In this document: positions 1 to 9,147 of the stretch, in pieces
Layout: each line of letters opens with the position of its first letter
Position numbering within the stretch: the stretch's first letter is position 1
Assembly (NCBI GenBank): GCA_018398765.1
Contig: JAHBMJ010000743.1
Location: 1 to 15,000, forward strand
DNA length: 15,000 bases
DNA from: Chromera velia
Lineage: Eukaryota > Sar > Chromeraceae
Direction of reading: 5' to 3'
The notes under the pieces: generated by a model
Seen by the model: only the letters and a program-made list of their open reading frames with translations
Told to the model about the DNA's origin: nothing
The model's database searches: none
Translations under genes and position numbers: made by a program

Positions 1-45
1 CCTGAGACTGTTGTAATGATGCTAGGTAATGATGATATGTGAATT

Positions 46-78
<33 letters not shown>
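46..78. repeat. (TA)n microsatellite
   Basis: This is an uninterrupted run of alternating T and A from 51 to 78, with a slightly imperfect start from 46. It sits in generally AT-rich sequence and no gene is evident before it. Confidence 0.95.
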
Positions 79-224
79 ACATATAGTTTCAATTGTTTTG
101 GAAGCTTTCTCTAAGTCACTGTAATTCATCATTACTATATTATAACTTAGCATACATTGATAGAGTATTAACGTAGGTTAAGAAACCCCTTAGGACGCTA
201 GAAATAAAAGAATTTTTTTTTAAA

Positions 225-312
225 GGTCTAGTACAGTAGTGCAGTGCAGTGTAGATGTCATAGTACAGTAGTACAGTACAGTATAGTGTAGTACACTGTA
301 ATATAGTATACT
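225..312. repeat. Degenerate GTACA/GTGCA short tandem tract
   Basis: Repeated variants of AGTACAGTAG, GTGCAGTGCA and AGTATAGTGT recur every 5 to 10 bases. GTAC is self-complementary, so the tract can pair with itself. Its low complexity explains the open frame on the minus strand here, which is not reported as a gene. Confidence 0.7.
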
Positions 313-321
313 TGTGCAACC

Positions 322-522
322 ATGGTTGAAGAGCTCCGTATCGCACGCCAGGAAGGGTCATCAGTAGGAAGACTGTGTCGCAGACAATCAATCAAAAAAT
401 CACATATTGAGAAAGGATACGCTATGATCACACCTCTTGAAAGAGATGAAGACGGGAAATTCTTCCTTGACCATGCGTATACACTGCTGAAGGGTCTTTT
501 GATTCAGAAGATGAATGAATAG
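322..522 (+). CDS. Hypothetical 66-residue protein or terminal exon
   Basis: I do not recognise the family. The frame opens with ATG in a strong initiation context (ACCATGG) and closes with TAG at 520-522. An in-frame TAG lies at 304-306, so the frame cannot extend far upstream without splicing. The product is mixed and charged, with a basic stretch around residues 18-27 (GRLCRRQSIK), an acidic patch near residue 40 (LERDEDGK) and a leucine-rich end (AYTLLKGLLI). No signal peptide or membrane span is seen. Codon use is varied and its base composition is less AT-rich than the sequence on either side, both of which favour real coding over chance. It could be a short gene, the last exon of a larger gene lying to the left, or a mobile-element relic. 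No homology could be tested. Confidence 0.35.
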   Translation: MVEELRIARQEGSSVGRLCRRQSIKKSHIEKGYAMITPLERDEDGKFFLDHAYTLLKGLLIQKMNE

Positions 523-664
523 AGATGTTATATATGATCGTATACTGATATCGAGCTATGTATGATGTAATCTAGGATATAATATTGATATTGTATGATT
601 ATATATGATGATATGTACGAAACCTAGGCATGAATAGTATTTTAAAGGCAGTACATCGATTTAT

Positions 665-670
<6 letters not shown>

Positions 671-704
<34 letters not shown>
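671..704. repeat. (AT)17 microsatellite
   Basis: Thirty-four bases of perfect AT alternation, flanked by T-rich sequence on the left and an A run on the right. Confidence 0.95.
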
Positions 705-708
<4 letters not shown>

Positions 709-807
709 AAACCCTCAATCATCATTTATTTATACGTTATTATTTTTTTTTATATATATTCTTTGAATGAGATTTGCTAGGCCACAAATTTGAATAGACT
801 TGATTGG

Positions 808-824
808 CCGCGCCGTAGGCGCGG
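808..824. other. GC-only perfect hairpin
   Basis: CCGCGCC (808-814) is followed by GTA and then GGCGCGG (818-824). This is a perfect 7-bp G+C stem with a 3-base loop in otherwise AT-rich DNA. Its function is unknown. It could be a recombination scar, a protein-binding site or chance. Confidence 0.5.
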
Positions 825-1365
825 ACGATCTTGATATTTATTTTTCAAGTGGACATTAGGTTCAGAGAGATATTGAGGACATCGCGAGCATATCTGGTGT
901 CAGACTGTGAATGACGTTCCAATTTCTAACACTGCCAAACTGAGTCACAATGTTATTATGGGTCCATAATTCATATGTACGGCACTGTCAGAGTTTTAAG
1001 GGTAGAGACTTTTTTGAAGCGTTTGCCGGCTTTGTTCTATCTTTGTTCTCTTTTTCACCAGCAGAGGCAATGAACTGAATGATTGTATTAACTCAAAGAC
1101 CGGTAAGCCAAAAGAGCCAACCATTGCCAACCGATGAAGTGCAATCTTGTTAAGCTGCTGCTAATCTTTTGACGCAGGAATCGCTGCGACCAGCACATAC
1201 GCCTTCAGAAAGAGAAAGCGTACTGGAGACGGAGATAGATATCGGGATAAGCATGCTTGTGTCTGTCTTTGCCTGACTGTTCTTACCTGTGGCTGTGTCT
1301 GCGTACCTGACTACCTGCCTCACAAAATGGTTGTCTGCATATTGCACCTATCGGCCAGGAGGGGT

Positions 1366-2325
1366 TAATGAATGAATGAATGAATGGTTGCATGGATGGA
1401 TGGGTGACTGAATGTCGGGATGCGTGAGTGCTAGGCATGCATGAGTGAGTAAATGAGTGAGCGAGTGAGTGAGTGAGTGAGTGAGTGAGTGGGTGGGTGG
1501 GTGGGTGGGTGGATAGGTGAGTGAGTGAGTGAGTGAGTGAGTGAGTGAGTGACTGATTGATTGATTGAGTGAGTGAGTGAGTGAGTGAGTGAGTGAGTGA
1601 GTTGATGAGTGAGTGAAGGTGGGTGAAAGATTGAGACAGTACGGGTAGGTGAATGAGTGAATGAATGCATGAATGAATGAATGAATGAATAAATGAATGA
1701 ATGAATGAGTGAGTGAGTGAGTGAGTGAGTAAATGGATGAGTGAGTGACGGTGGTGTGGGAGTGAGTGAGTCAATGAGTGAGTGAGGCTGCGTGGGTGAG
1801 TGGTTGAGTAAATGAGAGAATTAGGGAGTTAGTGAATGAATGATGAATGAATGAATGAATGAATGAATGAATGAGTGAGTGAATGAATGAATGAATGAAT
1901 GAATGAATGAATGAATGCGTAGGTGAGTGAGCGCGGATGTCACACTGAGTGCGTAAGTGTGGGAGTGAGTTGAAAAGTGAGTGGGTGGGTGAACGAATCA
2001 GTGAATGAATGAATGATTGGGTGGGTGAGTGGGTGGATGAGTGAGTGAATGGATGGATAATTGATGATGATTGAGTGAAAGTAGATGAAAGAGCTAGTGA
2101 GTGCGGGTGGGTGAGTCAGTGAGTAAATGAGGACATTGGTGAATGAGGCAGTGGGTGAATGAATAATAAATGAATGAATGCATGCATGAATAAATGAATG
2201 AATGAGTTAGTGAGTGAGCGTGGGTGAGTGCATGAGTGTGAGAGTGAGTGAAGAAGTGAGTGGATGCTTGAATGAATCAGTGAGTGAGTGAGTGAGTGAG
2301 TGAGTGGCTGAGTGAGTGAGAGAAT
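1366..2325. repeat. Interrupted GTGA/ATGA tetranucleotide tract, about 960 bp
   Basis: The plus strand is made of period-4 blocks of GAGT, GAAT and GGGT with short interruptions such as GATTGATT and GCATGCAT. All blocks keep the same strand sense (purine plus T on the plus strand). Minus-strand frames read as His-Ser-Leu-Thr repeats, which is what any period-4 TCAC/TCAT tract gives over 12 bases. They are therefore low-complexity artefacts rather than genes. Confidence 0.95.
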
Positions 2326-3050
2326 GGGTAAGGTCAGCAGTGTATAGAAGGAAGTGAAGAAGGCTCTCACCTTCGATGATTTTACTGGTCGATGCGGTAA
2401 CTGGGCTCTGAGAAGCAATGAACAGTTAGAGACTGGCTTTCATACTTCTAATCTAATGCATCGTCTTTAAGCAAGAACGGAGCCAGCTCGCCATCGTTTG
2501 ATCCTGACGTGTTTCTTGAAAACGCTATCAATCAAAAAAGAGTTAAAGAGAAACAGAAAGGGAGAAAGAATGGGGGACAGCCTAGGGCATATGCAGCAAG
2601 TGCCTTCTTTTGATATAGGAACAGAGGAGAACGAAGCGTCAGACTAGTATGTCAGACATGGAATCGTTTGATTCTGTTGTATATATACCGCCTGTATTTG
2701 ACTGCGCAGCCCGTCCCACGAATAAAAATATTAGGAGAAGTAAAATTAAAAGCTTTAAACTGCTTTAAACTTCTTTAAACTGTATAATTGCATCATGAAA
2801 AGCAATTTGAAATTCAGTTCAGATAAAGCATTTTATTTTAAATTTCATTATATATATTATTTCAATTTTTCTATTGTAGATGGTTTAACTAGTAGTTTAA
2901 ATTAAATTTGAAAGAGCCGAACGGATTTCGGTGGTTTGAAGACATTCCAAAACAGATCTTGGTGTTTTGAAGAGCCTTATCTAGAAAAACAGTGAAGCGT
3001 CACGGGGGTAGTTATAACATTTTTACATCAGTGGGTTAACACGAGAGCGT
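2326..3050. other. Unassigned sequence between repeat tract and foldback element
   Basis: No frame of useful length and no recognisable motif is visible. The left half has balanced composition and the right half (from about 2720) is AT-rich. It contains only the small CTTTAAACT triplication listed separately. Confidence 0.5.
2753..2781. repeat. CTTTAAACT x3, 10-bp period
   Basis: CTTTAAACT occurs at 2753-2761, 2763-2771 and 2773-2781, each separated by one base. The exact 10-bp phase matches about one helical turn. The core TTTAAA is self-complementary. Confidence 0.85.
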
Positions 3051-3241
3051 TCTGTATAATGATTATCAATATCATTAGTAGAGATTGACATGAATAATCA
3101 TTATCAACTACAGCTTAAAATGCATGATGATTATTAATAAATAATCATTTTTTCTAATAATCCTTATTGATTTTAGGTTAAAGTGGGTAATGATTATTCA
3201 TGTCAATCTCCACTAATGATATTGATAATCATTATGCATAA
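3051..3241. mobile_element. AT-rich foldback (MITE-like) element, family 1 copy A
   Basis: Positions 3056-3103 pair with 3188-3235 with one mismatch in 48 bases by hand alignment. A further internal hairpin (ATGATTATT ... AATAATCAT) lies near 3124-3148. The outer end reads TGTATAATGATTATCAAT. The same 18 bases form an end of a second foldback at 10490-10600. No coding capacity is present, so this is a non-autonomous element if it is mobile at all. I could not identify a target-site duplication. Confidence 0.7.
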
Positions 3242-3345
3242 TATTCTCAAGTCACTAGAAAGAATGAACTTCTGTTTTGAGAGTAATGATTTTGTTGTCA
3301 ATGATTATGAATTTCGAAGCTTCTAATTATTCTCAAGCTGCAAGC

Positions 3346-3505
3346 TCAGCCCACTGCCAGACTGAGTGGCTTGCCAGTCGCAGCTCTTCTCGAAAGCAGC
3401 TCTTCTTCGACAAAAGGAAAAGCAATGCGAGTATCAATCTTTCCATCTTTCCGCATCTGACGCAACTCCTTCTGTACCTCCTCTCTCATCTTCACTGTCT
3501 TCATG
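3346..3505 (-). CDS. Candidate terminal exon, unknown protein
   Basis: The family is not recognised. Reading leftwards from 3505, the frame gives 52 residues from a Met at 3504-3502 to a TGA stop at 3348-3346. The product has an amphipathic, heavily charged first half (MREEVQKELRQMRKDGK) followed by RIAFPFVEEELLSRRAATGK. This is unlike the repeat-derived Phe-Leu-Pro-Ser runs directly upstream and typical of real protein. Upstream on this strand lies about 0.9 kb of TTCC-rich pyrimidine ending in TTCCATCAG, which is a textbook-looking 3-prime splice acceptor (AG at 3507-3506). A second CATCAG lies about 21 bases further upstream (AG at 3528-3527). I infer the last exon of a gene coming from the right, with the tract as intron. 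The alternative is a short relic starting at the Met. No upstream exon could be identified. Confidence 0.4.
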
Positions 3506-3530
3506 CTGATGGAATGAAGGCTTTTGCTGA

Positions 3531-4422
3531 TGGAAGGAAGGAACAAAGGAAGGAAGGAAGGAAAGAAGGAAGGAAAGAAGGAAAGAAGGAAGGAAGGAAG
3601 GAAGGAAGGAAAGAAGGAAGGAAGGAAGGAAGGAAGGAAGGAAGGAACGAAGGAAAGAACGAAGGAAGGAAGGAAGGAAGGAAGGAAGGAACGAAGGAAG
3701 GAAGGAAGGAAGGAAGGAAGGGAGGCAGGAAGAAAGACAGGAAAGGAGGAAGGAAGGAAGGAAGAAAGACAGGAAGGAAGGAACAAAGGAAGGAAGTAAG
3801 GAAGGAAGGAACAAAGGAAGGAAGAAAGACAGGAAGGGAAGAAGGAAGGAAGGAAGAAAGACAGAAAGGAAGGAATAAAGGAAGGAAGTAAAGAAGGAAG
3901 GAAGGAAGAAAGAAAGACAGGAAAGAAGGAAGGAAGGAAGGAAGGAAGGAAGGGAGAAAAGATGGAAGGAAAAAAGGGAGGCAAGAAGAAAGACAGGAAG
4001 GGAAAAAGGAAGGAAGGGAGGGAGGAAGGAAGAAAGAAAGACAGGAAGGAAGGAAAGAAGGAAGGAAGGAAAGAAGGAAGGAAGGAAAGAAGGAATAAAG
4101 GAAGGAAGGAAGGAAGGAAGGAAGGAACAAAGGAAGGAAGGAAAGAAGGAACAAAGGAAAGAAGGAAGGAAGGAAGGAAGGAAGGAAGGAAGGAACGAAC
4201 AAAGGAAGGAAGGAAGGAAGGAAAAAAGGAGAAAAGGAAGGAAGGAAGGAAGGAAAAAAGGACGGAAGGAAAGAAAGAAGAAAAAAAAAAAAGAAACAAA
4301 GGATGAAAGGACGGAAGGAAGGGGAAAGGAAGAAAAAAAGGGAAAGAAGGAAAGAAAGAAGAAGAAAAAACGCAAGGAAAGAAGGAAGGAAGGAGGAAAA
4401 GAAGGAATTAGAGGAAGGAAGG
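3531..4422. repeat. (GGAA)n purine tract, about 890 bp
   Basis: The plus strand is almost entirely purine, mainly GGAA/GAAG units. Variant blocks recur, including AAGAAAGACAGG, GGAACAAAGG and GGAAGTAAGG, which suggests a higher-order pattern built by block duplication. Homopurine mirror symmetry is the arrangement that supports triplex (H-DNA) formation. The long frames on both strands (Lys-Glu-Gly-Arg and Phe-Leu-Pro-Ser repeats) are artefacts of the period-4 tract. Confidence 0.97.
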
Positions 4423-4478
4423 TCTTGCTAAGGAAAATGTTGTATGGATAGGAAGAGAGGAAAAGAAAGAGAGACATC
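4423..4478. repeat. Truncated minisatellite unit left of the 4.67 kb segment
   Basis: This stretch aligns, in the same orientation, with the unit of the array at 9148-9895. The shared words are AAGGAAAATGTT, GTTGTAT, GGAAGAGAGGAAAAGAAAG and then AGAGAC. The internal CCTCGCTG of the full unit is missing. It stops abruptly at CATC (4475-4478), where the inverted-repeat segment begins. The array picks up again with CGTC at 9148. Confidence 0.8.
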
Positions 4479-4524
4479 CGGCCTGTGCCCTCATAAATGG
4501 ACTTTTGCCCTCAAGTCGGACTGC
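4479..4524 (+). repeat. Left terminal inverted repeat
   Basis: It contains GCCCTCA twice, at 4487-4493 and 4507-4513, exactly 20 bp apart. It matches the reverse complement of 9104-9147 with a handful of mismatches. Similarity fades after GTCGGACT. Confidence 0.85.
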
Positions 4525-5464
4525 AATATTGTGATACCCTAAAAATTATTCTAGACATTATGATTTGGTAGCAAAGAAATACTAACAAAAAATATTATGA
4601 AGTAAAACCAGATTACCCAAAGTAATACTTATTTACTTACTTATTTAATTGTGGTTAACCCTAAAGTCTCTGAAACCAGAGACAAATGGCAACCCATGCA
4701 TGCAGTTGTAAACAAAAGGAGCAAACCGCCGTAGCTTAGCCTGCTTCCGCATAAATATGAACAACCACAACCCTCCACAGCCTAGGCTGAAGCTAAAGGC
4801 TGAACAACCATACAAGACGCGCGTGCACTCATTTCAGACAAGCTTCGATCAATGTATTTAATATAGAGCCTTTTATATTATCTACAATCGTAACTTCTAT
4901 GCAAATCTGCTCAAATATGCTCAAAAGGCTGGTTGATTAGCTAGGGTGCATGGTGGGAAAAATTATGATCACCGCGGCACGTGAAAGTTAGTGAATGTTA
5001 CCTGAAAAGAAATATACAGGAAAAACACTAATGAATACGCTCAAAAGCAACGTTTAGCGCCGCCAATTAAGTATCAAGAATTGCTTCTTCTGCAAGGGAA
5101 ACAGTGCAGGAAGGAGGGCTTCACAGCTAGGCTGGTCAGACCGGACAGGAGGCAGTCAGCAGGGGTCGGAGAGGATTCCGAAGAACAGAGCACAGAGACC
5201 ATATAATCTTATTCACAAAGAACTCACACTACATGGCATAAAAGCTTGCAAATCCTTCTATGTGTGTCAATGAGAAGCTGTAAAAAAGAAAGACAAGTCC
5301 GTGGGTAGATCCAGGTGTTCAGAGGGAGACCAGTACGGAGTGCTACAAATGAGAAAGAATGAACGAGTAAGGAGCACTTGGACCGCTTTCAAAGACTGAT
5401 ATATACGGAGCAAGTGGAAAATATTCAAATGCATGAAAACTGAGTAATTAGTCTGAGGTGAAAA
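4525..5464. other. Gene-free interior of the inverted-repeat segment
   Basis: No frame longer than about 60 codons and no recognised motif. The only local structure is a 7-bp hairpin, GTCTCTG (4666-4672) with CAGAGAC (4677-4683). Composition is AT-rich at the left and balanced after about 4680. Confidence 0.5.
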
Positions 5465-5809
5465 ATGTCTGGTATGACTGAGAGCTGTGTAAAGCTTCAG
5501 AAGAGGCGGTCAAAAAATGGAGGCTCCAGCAGACTCTCCATCGACCCTCTCTCAGTAACCTCCCTTGTATGTTTCTGTCAAGCTCCTAGCAGAACAAAGA
5601 AGCTGGATGCTAAACAAATCATCATGCAAAGCGAGAAAGCGAGCCGCGCTTCCTTAACTGACCGGCAGGTGTCCCCAATTCTCCGTCCACCCGGTCTAGC
5701 ACCTGTAAACACGGAGGGACAGGCGTTCATGCTTTATGTAGTTAAGAAAGCATTTCTGTCTAGCCTATTCTGCACGAATAAGGTCCCAAGGAAAAGATTA
5801 AGAGCCTAA
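5465..5809 (+). CDS. Hypothetical 114-residue open frame
   Basis: This is the longest non-repetitive frame inside the 4.67 kb segment. It starts at ATG in the context AAAAATGTC and ends with TAA. The predicted product is basic (KLQKRRSKNGG near residues 11-21, KVPRKRLRA at the end) with a Ser-rich middle and no membrane span or signal peptide. It shows no DDE/D pattern, zinc knuckle or other hallmark of a transposase that I can see. It may be a chance frame, an exon, or a small protein carried by the element. A reverse-strand frame of similar length overlaps its end (5760-6098), so length alone is weak support. Confidence 0.2.
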   Translation: MSGMTESCVKLQKRRSKNGGSSRLSIDPLSVTSLVCFCQAPSRTKKLDAKQIIMQSEKASRASLTDRQVSPILRPPGLAPVNTEGQAFMLYVVKKAFLSSLFCTNKVPRKRLRA

Positions 5810-6474
5810 AAAGCAGTGGGTCTGGACAGGCTGACCTGGGGTTGACCCAGGGGCTTCCAAACTGTGACCTGCAAGGAAAGAGTAAGGAGAGCGATGAGGG
5901 CAGCAGTGCTTTAATACCTAAATAAGGCCAGCAGCCCTTCCCTGCTTGAACAAGAGGAGCAGCAGCAAGCAGAAAGACGTTAGAAACAAGACTAAGACAG
6001 TTGGTGTCCACTTGACTCACCTGCAAGCTCCACTTCGTGCCGACCCGAAGGGACCCAGCAACACACGTCTCCTCCAGAGCCCCAAAAGTGCACTCCAAAA
6101 AAAAAAGTCAAAACTGAGAAAACGCTCTGTCACACATCTTCTAAAACCATCAGAAGACATCTGATAGAGCGTTTTTTGTGGCAACATTTCTGTGGGAAAA
6201 GTCCGTTTGCTCAGAGGTTCAGGACTCCGTAGCTTTGACCCTGTGGACCTTCAAGAGACTTCAGACCCGATTGTTGGCCGACAGACTCGGACAGAGGCAA
6301 AGTCGGCTGTGTGTATCGAGTGCCGCAACCCTGGTATAGCGACGGTGGCAGCGCCTTCCGCGCGGACCTACGATGAGCCCCTGTGTGCATGAGTCCTCTC
6401 TGGCACACAGTTGTGTGAGCTAGCCGTCTCCGGCCGTCTCTGTGCACAAAGTATTAGTAAACAGCTACCACAAA
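5810..6474. other. Unassigned stretch with two hairpins
   Basis: Several overlapping 66-112 codon frames occur on both strands, and none has recognisable features. A small hairpin CCTGGG-GTTGA-CCCAGG lies at 5835-5851, and a larger one at 6118-6175 is listed separately. Confidence 0.45.
6118..6175. other. 23-bp imperfect hairpin
   Basis: AAACGCTCT... at 6120-6142 pairs with 6152-6174 at 19 of 23 positions. One of the four mismatches could form a G-U pair in RNA. The loop is nine bases. An A run (just before 6108) and TTTTTT (6172-6177) lie near the base of the stem. The size is like a small structured RNA or a decayed palindromic element, but no function is shown. Confidence 0.5.
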
Positions 6475-6763
6475 GTTACGGAAACCAAAGGTGGGCTTGC
6501 AGGCTCTCAGATTTCATCTTTATACACCACTGGAACAGTTCAGGCAAAAGCCTGAAAGCCCGTGTGTTGTTTCTGCAAATTTGAAAATTATTGCCCATGA
6601 TAGGCCGATCTGGGCAATACTGCAGGTGAGAAGCTGATCTGGACAATAATTTTTAGATTTGCGGAAACAGTATACAGGCTTTCAAGCCTCTGCCAGACAG
6701 CTTCCAATAGTGTCGGAAAACGAAGTCTAAGAGCCTGTGAGCCCACCTTTGGTTTCCGCAACT
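6475..6763. mobile_element. 289-bp foldback (MITE-like) element nested in the 4.67 kb segment
   Basis: The two halves 6475-6597 and 6641-6763 are reverse complements along their length, about three quarters identical by eye, centred at 6619. The ends are conserved best: GGAAACCAAAGGTGGGCT on the left matches AGCCCACCTTTGGTTTCC on the right except near the inner edge. The inner parts share TTTCTGCAAAT and ATTATTGCCCA. The centre contains a further small hairpin (6587-6619). No coding frame and no clear target duplication. Confidence 0.7.
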
Positions 6764-6800
6764 CTACAAGCAGTACTCGATTGGAGGGAGGACCACTGAA

Positions 6801-6834
6801 ATATTGCCCGTGTTACGCTCATCTCGGCAATAAT
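6801..6834. repeat. ATTGCC hairpin, copy 2
   Basis: TATTGCC (6802-6808) pairs with GGCAATA (6826-6832) around a loop of about 17 bases. It is the same stem sequence as the hairpin at 6587-6619. Confidence 0.7.
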
Positions 6835-6946
6835 CTGTAGGTGAGTCTAGAAAAAGTGGTTCTAGATGGTTTTGTTTTGTTCATTTATGTGTTTTGACAT
6901 CATTTAGATGGGCCTGGATGCAGGGAGTTCCAACAGCTCTAGAGCG

Positions 6947-6979
6947 TATTGCCCAGATCAGCCTCTGACGGGCAATAAT
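6947..6979. repeat. ATTGCCC hairpin, copy 3
   Basis: TATTGCCC (6947-6954) pairs with GGGCAATA (6970-6977). Its 33 bases resemble the reverse complement of 6587-6619, including the loop words AGATC and GCCT, so the two are homologous copies in opposite orientation. Confidence 0.75.
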
Positions 6980-7335
6980 TCGAAGGATGATCGGACTCCT
7001 GTGTATTGACTGCTATCACCTGCGCTACTCGGAGGTGTTTTTCAGCGTATGATATATTGTCCTCTGTTCTTTTGCTTGCAGGTTCGTGCCTGACAAGGTG
7101 TAAAAAGGCCAAGGTAAGTGTCGTGGGGGCCCTGGGGGGTGAGCAGACCTGTTGTTCTCTCTCCATCCATCTCTATCTTTCCGTTTAAATTCTCCTCTGG
7201 TACACGCCCTGCAGGTGTTTTTTTTCTTTTTCCAAGATCCCACTGGATCCTTCTGGGCCCCTTTGGAATAGGTGCAAACGCCGTTCAAACCGATTGAGGC
7301 TTTTTAAAAGGTCAGGCATCCCACCCTTACACCTC
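6980..7335. other. Unassigned stretch
   Basis: No gene is supported. It contains a consensus-like 5-prime splice site AAGGTAAGT (7111-7119, plus strand), but without a convincing exon before it this is weak. The word GTAAAAAGGCCAAG near 7100 recurs at 14219-14232. Confidence 0.4.
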
Positions 7336-8530
<1,195 letters not shown>

Positions 8531-9103
8531 CTGTTTTTGTGAGTGGGTCTTTGTTCAGGCAAAAAATGATGAAAAAGGCCTTCATGCACGGTAAAAGTTA
8601 TCACTTGGTACAACCGTGTGATGCAGACATATCGGCTGTTTGACGCCTGTTTCCTCTTTTTCTCCTCTCACTCTCTTTTAAATTTTCTTTTTCTTTTTCT
8701 TTTTCTATGAGACATTCCAGGAACAGCGCACTGTCAGAAAGCGGCTTCTTCTGTGACTGGCAGCTTGGCTGCAAGAAGTGGGAAATACGGGGAAAGAGGT
8801 GATTGGTTCATGAAAGACGTGTTGAAGTGTCGGACAAGGTGTCTTAAAAGCGAAAGAGGCTTGTTTAAGAAGTTGATATACTTTTTAAAGATACTTATTC
8901 GAGTCCTGGCTACTCTGCCTAGATTGAACCAAAATATTAACCTTAAGTATAAGCTTAATGTACGTTATAATTACGTTACAGTATGATGTAAAATTTTCTA
9001 CTCAAATTGCTAGTTTAATTGCTAGTTGAATGATAGTTTATATATCAATATTTATTTTACATCTAACCAGTTCATTTTGATAATATACCGTAATATATGT
9101 CAA
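8531..9103. other. Right interior of the inverted-repeat segment
   Basis: It holds a (CTTTTT)n-like run at about 8680-8706 and a 12-bp triplication, AATTGCTAGTTT, at 9005-9040 whose third copy is degenerate. A 77-codon plus-strand frame (8753-8986) is basic but not recognisable, and I do not call it. The last 100 bases are strongly AT-rich. Confidence 0.5.
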
Positions 9104-9147
9104 AGTCCGACTTGAGGGCAAAAGCCTATTTATGAGGGCACAAGCCT
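9104..9147 (-). repeat. Right terminal inverted repeat
   Basis: It is the reverse complement of 4479-4524 with few mismatches. TGAGGGC occurs at 9113-9119 and 9133-9139, again exactly 20 bp apart, mirroring the left end. Confidence 0.85.

Larger units (their letters stand above)
523..1365. other. AT-rich stretch without a supported gene
   Basis: The first part (523-780) is very AT-rich with many TATGAT-like words and a (TA)17 run. From about 780 the composition becomes balanced. A short minus-strand frame at 1150-1347 is the only open frame and shows no family features. Apart from the microsatellite and a GC-rich hairpin listed separately, I see nothing. Confidence 0.6.

Noticed and set aside
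1283-2418. Minus-strand frames rich in His-Ser-Leu-Thr
   Set aside because: They are translations of the period-4 tract and carry no information beyond it.
3277-4477. Long frames of Lys-Glu-Gly-Arg (plus) and Phe-Leu-Pro-Ser (minus)
   Set aside because: They arise because a GGAA repeat contains no stop codon in any frame. Only the non-repetitive end at 3346-3505 is kept as a candidate.
4621-4665. ACCCTAAAG as telomeric repeat
   Set aside because: It is a single copy, with no tandem telomere units nearby.
7111-7119. AAGGTAAGT as a 5-prime splice site
   Set aside because: It fits the consensus, but no coding-like exon precedes it.
8890-8925. ATTCGAGTCC as a tRNA T-arm
   Set aside because: No acceptor stem, D arm or anticodon arm can be placed around it.
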